This document shows, piece after piece, positions 34,249 through 44,937 of a DNA stretch of 64,000 nt. Source of the stretch: Impatiens glandulifera (lineage: Eukaryota; Streptophyta; Magnoliopsida; Ericales; Balsaminaceae); contig NC_061868.1 in NCBI RefSeq assembly GCF_907164915.1, positions 42,609,774 through 42,673,773 on the forward strand. The letters run 5' to 3'. The translations under genes and the position numbers were made by a program. A model generated the notes under the pieces. It did no database searches. It saw only the letters and a program-made list of their open reading frames with translations, and had not been told where the DNA came from. Numbering within the stretch: position 1 is the stretch's first letter; each line of letters opens with the position of its first letter.

Positions 34249-34392
34249 GAGGAGTGATAGAGGGAATGAATTTAGTGAGGGAATTTGGTTTGAAAATGTA
34301 TAAGTGGGAGGAAAGAGAGAAAAGAGAAAAATTATTTGATTTTTTGAGCGAATAAGATTATGCCACGTAATTCCCTCACCTAATCATTTCTC
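34249..34392. mobile_element. MITE family M1, copy 1 (9-bp TSD)
   Basis: A 144-bp element starts 'gaggagtgatagagggaatg' and ends 'cacctaatcatttctc', flanked by 'ttaaatata' on both sides (34240-34248 and 34393-34401). The TIRs are imperfect. Three further copies lie at 37674, 37970 and 44029. The 9-bp TSD suggests the Mutator superfamily. Confidence 0.85.
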
Positions 34393-34428
34393 TTAAATAT
34401 ATATGATATATCACATTAATATTATTTA

Positions 34429-35185
34429 GAGGAATGATAGAGAGCGCGACTCTGAGACAGCGACTGAGAGCGCGATGCCTACGTGGTGTGCTACGTGGGT
34501 TGACAGGTAGAATATTCTCTTTTTATTAATTATTTTATCTCTCTTCTTATTAATTAATTTCTCTCTCCTCTTATTAAATAATTTCTCTCTCTATCTCTAC
34601 AAATTAATTTATCTCATTTATCCATTTTCTCACGATTATTATTTTACTCATTTGATATTTATTATCTCTCGTTTAACGGTTAAAATAAATCAATAATTCA
34701 CAACAAATTCTCACATTAAATATTTTAATAATATGTTTAAATAAATTCTAAACCCTAAACCTTAAACCCTAAACTCTAAATTCTAAACTCTAAAACCTAA
34801 ATACTAAATTCTAAATTCTAAACCCTAATTAATATCAATGATTAGTTGAATTATGAATTTATCTCTTTTATTTTTATTTTATTTTTATGACTTTTCAATT
34901 CCTTTATTTATCAAATATTTTTTATGGCCTCTTTTTTTTTTTATTATTTTTTTTATATTGACTTATTAATATTTTTTTAGTTTTATTACTTATAAATAAA
35001 TGTTTATCTAATATTTCTATTCTCACGATTAATTATTTTCTCTCCAGTAACTAATTATTAATAATAAGAGAGAGAAAATAATTAATAAAAGGAGAGAGAA
35101 TATTCTACCGTCAATCCACTTAGGCACACCACGTAGGCATCGCGCTCCCAGTCGCTGTCTCAAGTCGCGCTCTCTATCATTTTTC
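34429..35185. mobile_element. 757-bp Mutator-like MITE with telomere-like core
   Basis: The ends 'gaggaatgatagagagcgcg' and 'cgcgctctctatcatttttc' begin inverted repeats of about 95 bp (shared 'gcgatgcctacgtggtgtg' and 'gtagaatattctc' segments). The 9-mer 'tattattta' flanks both sides (34420-34428 and 35186-35194). The outermost bases resemble MITE family M1. The core holds degenerate AAACCCTAA repeats at 34747-34830. Confidence 0.85.
34747..34830 (+). repeat. interstitial telomere-like repeats
   Basis: Degenerate tandem copies of the plant telomere heptamer complement (ctaaacc, ctaaacctt, ctaaactct, ctaaattct) fill this stretch inside the MITE. Confidence 0.75.
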
Positions 35186-35696
35186 TATTATTTATTAGTG
35201 ACATACAAATTTTAAATCATTATATTTTTTTTTATGAGAATAACATAATAATTTTTTTTATATATATATATATATAATATAATATATAATTTTTGCCTTT
35301 AAATTTTCAACCACAATAATATTAATATTAATGCGATATACATCTAATTAATATTATAAATGTAAATGTAAATATATATATCATTAAATATATATAAAAA
35401 AATTATTATATTATTCTCATACAATATATATATATATAATTATTTAATATAAATATTTAATTAATAATGATTTAAAATCATTATGTTATTTTTAAATAAT
35501 AAATATATAAAATAACTTAATATATTATTTTCTCCTTTAAATTCTCTAACTATAGTTAGATTTATAAGTTAGTTAAGTGAGAGAGAAATTTAAAGATCGA
35601 TATTTGTCAATTATCACCCAATATAACATTTGTTAGGTAGACAGGAATCTTATTTATTAATTATTGCCACAAGTGCAAGACATATGTTTTAGTTTA

Positions 35697-35778
35697 ATTT
35701 TATCTATTTCGTCTTTATCTGTAGTCATATTAGGCATGTTACTTTTATCTATTTCGTCTTTATCTGTAGTCATTATGG
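35697..35778. repeat. short direct duplication of about 45 bp
   Basis: 'tatctatttcgtctttatct' with its following 'gtagtcat' occurs twice, at about 35699 and 35744. No element was assigned. Confidence 0.75.
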
Positions 35779-36169
35779 CATGTGGATCGATGTAGGCATG
35801 TTCAATAATTTTCAGCTTTTTCAATCTATATATAATCACCTAACAATAGATGAATTACATCAATTTTTGTACCTAAACAACTTGGTAATTCAGCCTTAAA
35901 ATTTTCAATGTTAATTAATCAGGAAATGAAAAAAAAAAAAAAATACATTTAAAGAATTTGATGTGGGTTATTTGGAGATTTTTATTCAAACTCTCATATA
36001 TATTTTGTAAATATTTAATAATTTAATTTATAAATCAAAGTATTCACACATTTACTTTATTTTTATAAATTTTAAATATAAAAAAAATATTATAACAATT
36101 AAACTAATTAAAAACCAAAATAACCTACCCAACATTAAACCAATCCCTAGTTTGATTATGAGGGCAAAT

Positions 36170-37422
36170 TGTTTTTCACACCCTCTTTGATATTCTCACC
36201 CATTAGTTTTCATTCCTGATTCACCTCCAAAATTACTTATTTATCTATATCACTTTTATATATTTATCTTTTTTATTTTATTTATTTTACTTATTTTATT
36301 TACTTATTAAATTTTTTTATCATTAAATATAATTAATTAATAAATTTTTAATATGTTTTTTTTACTTTATTTATTTAATTAAAAATACAAAATATTATTT
36401 TTTTTATATTATAATTGTTTAAAATATATTAAATATTGAAGTGTGTCTTAATTTAATAAATTATAAATATTTAATATTTTATTATATTAATTATATATAT
36501 TTTTTAAAATTTTATAATAGTTGAATGATTAATTTTTTTTTATAAATAAAATTATCTATCAAATAAATAAGATAAAGTCTTTAATATATTATATATTAAT
36601 AATTAGTCTTTAAGTATAATGTTTTACTTAATAATACTATATCAAAAAACATAAATTTTTTTGTTAGTTATTTGAAAATGGACGGAATTTGTTATTCATT
36701 ATGTTAGATTCTTCTGTTAGTTATTTGAAAATGGACGGAATTTGTTATTTATAATTAGTCAAATTAAACATAATATTTTTAATAATAAGTTGTCTTACGA
36801 CCTAAATTAGCAAAATTAAATCTAAATAACAAGTTATTTTCAGAGAACTCACGCAAGAATCAAATATACTTTTAACATAATAAATAACTACCATTTCAGT
36901 TCATTTTCATATACTTTTAACATAATGAATAACTACGTTCATTTTCAGATAGTATTATTATGTAAAATATTATATTTAATTTGACTATTTATTAATATAT
37001 AATATTTTTAAGATTTTATTTATTCTTATTTTATAGAATAATTTTATTTATAAAAAAATTAAATCATTCAATTATATTTTTATAAATATTTTAATATATA
37101 TATATATAATTATAATAAAATATAAAATATTTATATTTTATTAAATTAGGAAACATTTCAATATTTTATATATTTTAAACAATTATAATATAAAAATAAT
37201 AATATTTTGTATTTTTAAATAATAAATAAAGTAAAAAAATATTAAAAATTAATTAATTATATTTAATGATAAAAAAAATTTAATAATAAAATAAAATAAA
37301 ATAAAATATGTAAAATAAAAAAATAAGAAAAATAAATATATAAAAGTGATAGGATAAATAAGTAATTTTGGAGGTGATTGAGAAATGGGGCTTGGAGTGG
37401 AAATATCTTAGGGGTGGAAAAA
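36170..37422. mobile_element. long foldback element, arms of about 0.5-0.6 kb
   Basis: The left arm, from 'tgtttttcacaccctctttg' through 'cacctccaaaattacttatt' and 'atcacttttatatatttatc', is mirrored on the right by 'ataaatatataaaagtgata', 'aataagtaattttggaggtg' and 'gggtggaaaaaacacc'. The complementarity continues inwards through AT-rich sequence to about 36600 and 36960. The spacer carries a duplicated 'gttagttatttgaaaatgga' block (36663-36750). No coding region is seen. The end points and target duplication are not fixed. Confidence 0.6.
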
Positions 37423-37673
37423 ACACCTCCATCTTTTTATTTTATCTCATAATAGTGAATTGCTTCATCAATTAATCATTAATTAAATATTAAATTACTT
37501 ATTTAATTTTATATTATAAAATTTAAATACTAAATATAAGTAAAATTATTTTAATTATTTTTTTCATGAAACAAGATTTTGATTTTATAATATTTTCCAA
37601 ATAAGTACACAGTTCAAACAAAGGTAGACTTTCTTTATAAAAAAAACTTATAGTTCATTATAATATATTGCAT

Positions 37674-37846
37674 GAGGAGTGATTAAGTGAGGGAATTTGG
37701 TGAGGGAATGACGTGGCATCACCTTCATTTGAAAAATGTAAAAGTGGGAGGAAAGAGAAAAAAAAGAGAAATTATTTGATTTTTTCAACGAATAAAATTA
37801 TGCCACGTCATCCTCTCACCAAATTCCCTCACCTAATCATTTCTCT
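37674..37846. mobile_element. MITE family M1, copy 2 (9-bp TSD)
   Basis: Starts 'gaggagtgattaagtgaggg' and ends in 'aatcatttctct', flanked by 'atattgcat' on both sides (37665-37673 and 37847-37855). The inverted-repeat arms carry 'gagggaatttggtgaggga' and its inverse. Confidence 0.88.
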
Positions 37847-37969
37847 ATATTGCATAGTAAAAAATTCTTTTATCATATCATTATACATTAGAAAAAATTC
37901 AATATAAAAGAAAGAAGAAATTAATGCTTACACCTAGATAAAAATAAATATTCTCAACAATTATTTTTA

Positions 37970-38137
37970 GAGGAGTGATAGAGGGAGGGAATTTGAGGGA
38001 ATGATATGTCACTACATCACTGGTTGAAAAAAGATAAAAAGTGAGGAGAGAAGATAGAAAAATTTTGTTATTTTTTTGGCTAATCAGATTGCGGCACATC
38101 ATTTCCTCTCTCAAATTCCTTCTCCCAATCATTTCTC
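37970..38137. mobile_element. MITE family M1, copy 3 (9-bp TSD)
   Basis: Starts 'gaggagtgatagagggagg' and ends 'cccaatcatttctc', flanked by 'ttattttta' (37961-37969 and 38138-38146). It lies about 120 bp from copy 2 and is the most diverged member. Confidence 0.85.
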
Positions 38138-38146
38138 TTATTTTTA

Positions 38147-38620
38147 AGATGTACATTTTAATTATAATAATTAATCAAAAGCTTGGAGGTTGATCAAATC
38201 ACATAGTTCAACGTCAAGTTATAAAGGCTATGCAATAATAATCAAGTTGTTCCTTATCACAATGGGACCACTCTTCAATGAGGAGGACTAGGACTAGGAC
38301 CGCTAAGCTTAGTTGTAAAATTTCAAGCTTATCGATAAAAACAAGTGGATATCTCAGACTATATGAGATTTTAGGTTTGAATTCGTTAAAAGACACGTTT
38401 GATTAAATTGGTTGAGTGTGCTGCAGAGAAATAGTGACACTCATAAAGTTAAAAAAAAAATACATTGATTTCAAGCTCCAACAAAATCATGAGGTTAGAT
38501 TTAGATTAGTTTAAATGTTAAAATAATACTTTCAATATCTTAGAATCTATATTTAACCTACTAGTTTATGAATCAACACAATAAAATTTAAGAAAAAATT
38601 TATTTGTTCCACAGGTTAAA
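38147..38620. other. AT-rich intergenic sequence
   Basis: No gene or element was recognised. The five bases 38621-38625 'aatat' are the probable left target duplication of the copia element. Confidence 0.4.
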
Positions 38621-38625
38621 AATAT

Positions 38626-39107
38626 TGTTGGGAATTTTGAAATAAAGATTACTTTTATACTGTAATCTAGCAATGTGAGATGGGTAGATGCACAGATTAT
38701 TTAAGTCTAAAACAGAAGATGAAACACAGAACAAAACAACACCAAATTTACGTGGAAAACCCTCTCAACCTGGAGGGTAAAACCATGGGGCCAACTAGCA
38801 AATTTCACTATAAGCAAGAAAACAGATACAAATGTTCTTCTCAACTTTAAACCCAAAGTTGAGGTATACAAACAGAGAAACCCAATTTCATTTAGACTCA
38901 AACTAGTCTAGATATAAGGCAATAAGAAATTGGAACCTGAAGGTGAAAAAGTAAGAGATTTACTGCCTCTTTCTCTTCTTCTTCCTCTGTTTCTTCTCTT
39001 CTTTGCAGAATGTTTTCTATCTCTAGAAGTGATAGAATGAACAACATTTTTTAGGTTTTGCTCATTTAATTAACTACCTAATTGGGCTGGACCCAAAAGG
39101 CCCAACA
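38626..39107 (-). repeat. 3' LTR of the Ty1/copia element
   Basis: 482 bp with TG...CA ends (plus strand 'tgttgggaattttg' to 'aggcccaaca'). It is about 95% identical by eye to the LTR at 43194-43685. It is the 3' LTR because the pol genes read on the minus strand towards it. Confidence 0.92.
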
Positions 39108-39108
39108 A

Positions 39109-39122
39109 TCTCCCCCTCCAAC
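39109..39122 (-). other. polypurine tract of the copia element
   Basis: On the minus strand 'ttggagggggaga' immediately precedes the 3' LTR, the normal site for plus-strand DNA priming. Confidence 0.8.
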
Positions 39123-39154
39123 CCACGGAGAGAGGCACACCGATCTTCAAGTCA

Positions 39155-42100
39155 TCACTTGGTATTCATGCCGAAAAGCTGACAAAAGAGCTCGAGCTTG
39201 TCTTTTGGAACAATCTTCGTAAACATGTCTGATGGGTTCTTATCCGTGTGGATTTTCTTCAACTTCATCTGTTGGTTTTCTATTACATCTCTTAACCAAT
39301 GAAACCTCACATCAATATGCTTAGTTCTGGAATGATATGTAGCATTCTTGCTCAAATCTATGGCACTCTGACTATCACAGAAAACAATTGCATCTTCTTG
39401 TTGCATACCAAGCTCTAGGAGAAATCTAATCATCCACAATAACTCCTTACCAGCTTCAGTTGTTGCAATGTATTCTGCTTCTGTTTTTGATAAAACCACA
39501 CATTTCTACAACTTGGATTGCCATGACACGGCTCCCCCTGCAAAAGTAAACACATAACCCGAAGTGGATTTTCCGTGATCTAGATCTCCAGCCATATTAG
39601 CATCTGTGTAACCTTCTAACACAGCTTCACCATTTCCAAAACTCAAACAAAAATTGGAAGTGCCTCTTAGATATCTAAGAATTCACTTCACTGCTTCCCA
39701 ATATTGTTTTCCTGGATTAGAGAGGAACCTACTTACCACACCGACTGCATGCGCTATATCTGGCCTAGTGCAAACCATTGCATACATCAAACTCCCTACA
39801 GCTGAGGAGTATGGAACACTTGGCATTTCATTATTTTCTTTCTCTGTTGATGGACACATCTTCTTGCTCAATTTAAAATGGCTAGGAAGTGGACAACTTA
39901 CTTCCTTTGCTCCTTGCATGTTGAATCTTTCAAGCACCCTTTCAATGTACTTCTCTTGTGACAACCAAAGTCTCTTAGCCTTTCTGTTACGAGTAATCTG
40001 CATTCCCAATATCTGACTTGCTTGGCCCATGTCCTTCATATCAAATGTCTTAGACATTTCCTTCTTCAACATTGTTATTTTCTCAGCATCATGTCCTACA
40101 ATCAACATATCATCAATATAAAGTAAAAGGATCAGAAACTTTCCATTAGAAAATCTTTTGAAGTAAACACATGGATCTGCCTTGGTTCTCTGGTACCCAT
40201 GACTCATCATAAAAGAGTCAAATTTCTTGTACCACTGTTTCGGAGCTTGTTTCAAACCGTATAGACTCTTCTTCAATTTGCAAACCATGTTCTCCTTTTC
40301 TTTCACTTCAAAACCCTCTGGTTGCACCATGTAGATCTCTTCTTCCAAGTTACCATGAAGAAATGCAGTTTTTACATCAAGTTGCTCAAGCTCAAGGTCT
40401 AAGTTAGCTACTAGACCTAACACTGTACGAATGGAAGTTATCTTTACCACTGGTGAGAAAATCTCCTCAAAGTCAATGCCATGTTTCTGTCCAAAACCCT
40501 TACAACAAGTCGAGCTTTATACTTCATAATTTCTCCATTTTCATCTCTCTTTAGCTTGAACACCCATTTGTTTCTCAATGCCTTTCGGCCCTTAGGAAGT
40601 TCCATCAGCTCATATGTGCCCATCTCTTGCAATGACTTCATTTCATCTTTCATTGCATTCTGCCACTTATCTTTGTCTTTATGAACTTGTGCCTCGTGAA
40701 AACTTTTTGGCTCTCCTTCTTCTGTCAATAGTATATACTCTGAAGAAGGGTACCTTTTAGAAGGTTGGTGCTCTCTTTCAGACCTTCTTAATGGGGGCTC
40801 TTCTGACTCCTCTTGATGATGTTGCTCCCCATGCTCAGGAACATCATAAACAGTCTCATCATCATTATTACCATTCATGTCAGAGGTTTCCTCAGTGGCT
40901 TCTTCATTATGTTCATATTCATCTGTTACTGTTGACTGTACATGTGAAGGAATTGGTATGAGTTCTATGGACTCATCAACTCTCTCTGACTTCTCAATGA
41001 TTTCTGGATTTATCCCATTATGACCCTCGAAGAACACAACATCTCTACATTTGACAATTCTCTTCTTTTCTGGGTCCCATAATCTGTACCCAAATTCCTC
41101 ATTTCTATACCCAAGGAAAATACATGGAATTGCTTTATCATCCAACTTGGATCTTTGCTCCTTTGAAATATGCACATATGCTTTGCATCCAAACACCCTT
41201 AGATGTGAGTATGAAATATTCTTCTTAGACCATACTCTTTCTGGTATTTCAAACTTCAAAGGAACAGAGGGTGACCTGTTTATGAGATAGCAAGTTGTGC
41301 GAACTGCTTCTGCCCAAAACTGTTTTGGCAAATTTGTCATCTTCAGCATGCATCTCACCTTTTCTACAATGGTGCGATTCATTCTTTCAGCCACACCATT
41401 GTGTTGTGGAGTTTCAGACACTGTTTTCTCATGTCGAATTCCATATTTTACACAATATTCTTTAAACTCCTTGGAAATATACTCTCCCCATTATCAGAGC
41501 GAAGACATTTCAGCTTATTGTCTGTCTCTCTTTCAACCATGACATGAAACTCTTGAAAGTAATTAAATACCTGGTCTTTCGTTTTCATGAAATAAACCCA
41601 CACCTTTCTAGATGCATCATCAATAAATGTTAGAAAGTATCGATTGCCACCCAATGACTCCTCCTCAAAAGGACCACACACATCAGAATAAACCAAGTCC
41701 AGCACATTCTGTTTCCTTTCTGATTTTTGACTAAAAGAGACTCTGGGTTGCTTACCAAAAGGGCAGTAGTCACATATATCCAAAACCTTATCTTTGGTTG
41801 AGGGGATGTGAAGCTTCCTCACCAGAATTCGTAACCCTTTCTCACTCATGTGGCCGAGACGTTGATGCCACAGATTTAAAGAACTTTCAGCTTGTACTGT
41901 ATTCAACCCATTCTTGAGTATCTTCACATGGGTTCTGTATAAGGAGTTCCACGACTTCCCTTTTGCTACAATCATTGATCCCTTGCTGAGCTTCCATTCT
42001 CCACTACCAAGGTAATGCTTGAATCCATCTTTGTCCAATGCATCACCTCATATCAAGTTTAGACGTAAATTAGGAATATGTCGCACATCTTTCAGTGTTA

Positions 42101-43141
42101 ACTGATGTTCCAGCTCTGTCTGCAAACAAATATCACCAATACCCACAATGCTCGAGTGACTAGTATTACTCATCTTCACTGTTCCAAGATCTCTAGCCTT
42201 GTAAGTCATGAAGAACTCTCTATTTGGTGTAGCATGATAACAAACACCTGTATCAACTATCCACTCAACTCCTTGGCGACTTTCTACATGTAGATATTGT
42301 TCTTTTTCACAAGAAAGAATTACTACATCATCTGCAGTTACTGTGGCTGTGCTATTTCTGATCTCATCATCTTTCTTTTGATTTTTGTCTTCATTCTGAA
42401 GTCTTTTCCAAGCACTACAATTTTTCTTTATGTGACCTTCTTTACCACAGTGTGATAACACTGTCTTCCCTTAGATTTTGATCTGCCTCTTGACTTGCTA
42501 TGGCCTCTTGATTGTTGTCGGTATTCAGCTTTTCCCATGTTCTCTGTGTCAAGGGTCTGTGCACTATTTGTATTAGTTGACTTCCTTCTTGTCTCCTCAT
42601 TTAACAAGCTGCTAGTAACTATACTCATAGTAAGAACACCATTCGGAGCTGCATTACTGACTGTCACAATCAATGTCTCCCAACTGTCGGGCAATGATCC
42701 CAAGAGTAATAAAACTTGCAACTCATCTTCTAAGGTCATCTCCATCACTGACAATTGATTAATCAAGCTCTGGAACTCATTTAAATGCTCAACAACACCT
42801 GCACCTTCTCTGAATTTCAGATTTACTAACTTTCGAATCAGAAACGCTTTGTTACCTGCTGTTTTCTGCTCATACAATGACTCCAGCTTCTTCCACAACT
42901 CATTTTCACTCTTCTCACTTGCTACATGGTGGTACACGCTATCATCAAGCCACTGTCTGATTGTGCCAACTGCTTTCCTGTTCAATTTTGTCCAATCACC
43001 GTCAGACATATCTTTTGGCTTCGCACTATCTCCTTCAACTGGCTCATACAAGTCTTTACAGTAAATGATATCCTCCATCTTGGATTTCCAAATCTGCCAG
43101 TTATTATTTGTCAACCTGATCATTGTGCTATTGCCTTCCAT
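39155..43141 (-). pseudogene. copia gag-pol polyprotein gene with frameshifts and stops
   Basis: From the 5' end: gag starts MEGNSTMIRLTNNNWQIW at 43141. A CCHC knuckle (CGKEGHIKKNC) follows a 2-bp insertion near 42445. Protease has WIVDTG. The integrase zinc region is LWHQRLGHMSEKG...CDYC, and its core has YSDVCGP and RSDNG. RT has LLYIDDMLIVG. RNase H has SKTEAEYIATTEAGKELLW and ends FCQLFGMNTK at 39155. Disruptions seen: the gag insertion, a TGA after LRLNLI (42048-42050), a missing base in the G run near 41490 in the integrase core, a missing base near 40500 before the RT core, a TGA after YWEAVK near 39683 and a TAG near 39505. Catalytic motifs are still readable, so inactivation is young. 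Confidence 0.9.
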
Positions 43142-43180
43142 CTCAACCTACAAAAGCACTCTTCAAAATAAACCTAACAA

Positions 43181-43193
43181 CTCTGATACCACT
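43181..43193 (-). other. primer-binding site of the copia element
   Basis: On the minus strand 'agtggtatcagag' directly follows the 5' LTR and is complementary to the 3' end of plant initiator methionine tRNA, as in most copia elements. Confidence 0.88.
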
Positions 43194-43685
43194 TGTTGGG
43201 AATTTTGAAATGAAGATTACTTTTATACTGTAATCTAGCAATGTGAGATGGGTAGATGCACAGATTATCCAAGTCTAAAACAGAAGATCAAACACAGAAC
43301 AAAACAACACCAGATTTACGTGGAAAACCCTCTCAACCTGGAGGGTAAAAACCACGGGGCCAACCAACAAATTTCACTATAAGCAAGAAAACAGATATAA
43401 ATGTTCTTCTCAACTTTAAACTCAAAGTTGAGTTATACAAACAGAGAAACCCAATTTCATTTAGACTCAAACTAGTCTAGATATAAGGCAACAAGAAATT
43501 GGAACTTGAAGGTGAAAAAGTAAGAGATTTACTGCCTCTTTCTCTTCTTCTTCCTCTGTTTCTTCTCCTCTGTTTCTCTTCTTTGCAGAAAGTCTTCTCT
43601 CTCTAGAAGTGATAGAATAAACAACATTTTTTAGGTTTTGCTCATTTAATTAACTGCCTAATTGGACTGGACAAAAAGCCCAACA
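43194..43685 (-). repeat. 5' LTR of the Ty1/copia element
   Basis: 492 bp, with TG...CA ends and very similar to the 3' LTR. It has a few extra bases near 43560 (a repeated 'ctctgtttcttctc'). Confidence 0.92.
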
Positions 43686-43990
43686 AATACTTCATTACCT
43701 TTTAATAATAATTCAAATTACTTATCACAATCACTTCTCAGGTTAATTCCAATATTTTAAACAAAAAAAATATTTTAGTTAAGAATGAGACTAATGAGCA
43801 TAAAAAAGTTGTGTATAAAACATTTAACAAGAAAAACAATTACCGAGTTTCTCTTAACTTTTAATCCAACATGGGATACTCATTTTGATTCATTACATTT
43901 TAATAATAAATTAAATTACTTATCATAGTCAATGAAAGGACAACTCTTTTATTTTATTTTTTTAAAATAATATTTTAGTTATGAATGAGA

Positions 43991-44028
<38 letters not shown>

Positions 44029-44031
<3 letters not shown>

Positions 44032-44225
44032 GAGTGATAGAGTGAGGGAATTTAGTGAGGGAATTTGGTGAGGGAATGACGTGGCATTACCTTCATTGGT
44101 TGGAAAATGTAAAAGTGGGAGGAAAGAGAGAAAAGAGAGAAATTATTTGATTTTTTCAGCGAATAATATTATGGCACATCATTCCCTCACCAAATTCCCT
44201 TACCAAATTCCCTCACCTAATCATT

Positions 44226-44229
<4 letters not shown>
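44029..44229. mobile_element. MITE family M1, copy 4, inserted in a TA tract
   Basis: Starts 'gaggagtgatagagtgaggg' and ends 'cctaatcatttctc' within a (TA)n tract, so the target duplication is hidden. At 201 bp it is the longest member, because the 'gagggaatttggtgaggga' blocks in each arm are repeated. The matching position in the other duplication copy (about 60803-60877) is an uninterrupted TA-rich tract. Confidence 0.9.
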
Positions 44230-44260
<31 letters not shown>

Positions 44261-44439
44261 TAGTTATAAAACATTTTACCTAAAAACAAAACAAAACTAA
44301 GTTCTCTTCCAATCTGTTTAATTGTTATGAGCTCATAAGTGACATGAAAATAAATCAGTTCAAAACAAAGTAACAAAAACAACAAATTTAAAACAAACCG
44401 GTTCAAGATAAGAAGTAGAACAAAATACCAACTCATAAA

Positions 44440-44937
44440 AGAAACCCTAGCCCGCATCAATGAGCCTCCTCAGCTTCCCAAACGATTGGACCGACATCAA
44501 GGACCTTGCCATCATAAAGACCAAGAGCAACGACTTCAACTCCAATACCTTCAAGTGTTTTTCGCCAACATTGTTTATCACATTTCGATGGAGAGGAACG
44601 CTAGAGCCTTCTCAGGTGTCCGCAACAATGCGGATACAGTCTGGAACAATATTATCACTGACGACAACTCTCTCATCCGAACGTGGAGACGTATTCCCAC
44701 ATGCGAGAAGAATTGATTAATCTATAAAAAACTGGAACATCGCTTACGAGAAAGTCACCATGACCACTGATTTCATTGCACTTTAATTCTGAATTCTCAT
44801 TTGTCATCTTTTATCTCTTTTTTTGTGTACCTCATTCAGTTTGTTTTCACTCTGATTTCCTTTAAACTCATGTAACTCCTTTGCCTTTTATGACTTTTAT
44901 TATATTGACGCTATTTCGTTTAAAAAAAAAAAAAAAA
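44440..44937 (+). mobile_element. 5'-truncated LINE fragment with poly-A tail
   Basis: Frames around 44461-44765 read as the C-terminal end of a plant non-LTR reverse transcriptase (FFANIVYHISMERNARAFSG, then WNNIITD and LIRTWRRIP), ending TDFIAL-stop. A 3' untranslated stretch and a run of 16 A (44921-44937) follow. The frame is broken near 44565 by a one-base loss relative to the copy at 61070-61569. Severe 5' truncation is normal for LINE insertions. Confidence 0.72.

Larger units (their letters stand above)
33893..35620. mobile_element. foldback MITE with nested insertions
   Basis: The left arm ('ataattgacaaatgtcactc', 'tttaaatttctctctctccc', 'ggagaaaataatatatt') and the right arm at 35490-35615 ('aatatattattttctcc', 'gagagagaaatttaaag', 'atttgtcaattat') are inverted copies over roughly 120 bp. 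Two other MITEs (34249-34392 and 34429-35185) are nested inside. The outer boundaries are approximate. Confidence 0.55.
38626..43685 (-). mobile_element. complete but mutated Ty1/copia LTR retrotransposon
   Basis: It has two LTRs, a tRNA-type primer-binding site, a polypurine tract and a gag-protease-integrase-RT-RNase H order, all on the minus strand. The flanks 'aatat' (38621-38625) and 'aatac' (43686-43690) are a 5-bp target duplication with one mismatch. High LTR similarity implies a fairly recent insertion. It is not autonomous because the polyprotein is interrupted several times. Confidence 0.92.

Noticed and set aside
34747..34830. Telomere-type repeats considered as a chromosome end or healed break
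   Set aside because: They are degenerate, short and enclosed within a MITE that has its own target duplication.
39654..43171. Several plus-strand open frames across the copia element
   Set aside because: They are antisense shadows of the gag-pol reading frames.
44260..44460. Minus-strand 66-codon hydrophobic frame, also present at 60884-61090
   Set aside because: Present in both duplicate copies but it has length changes and no recognisable protein; similarity follows from the DNA duplication.
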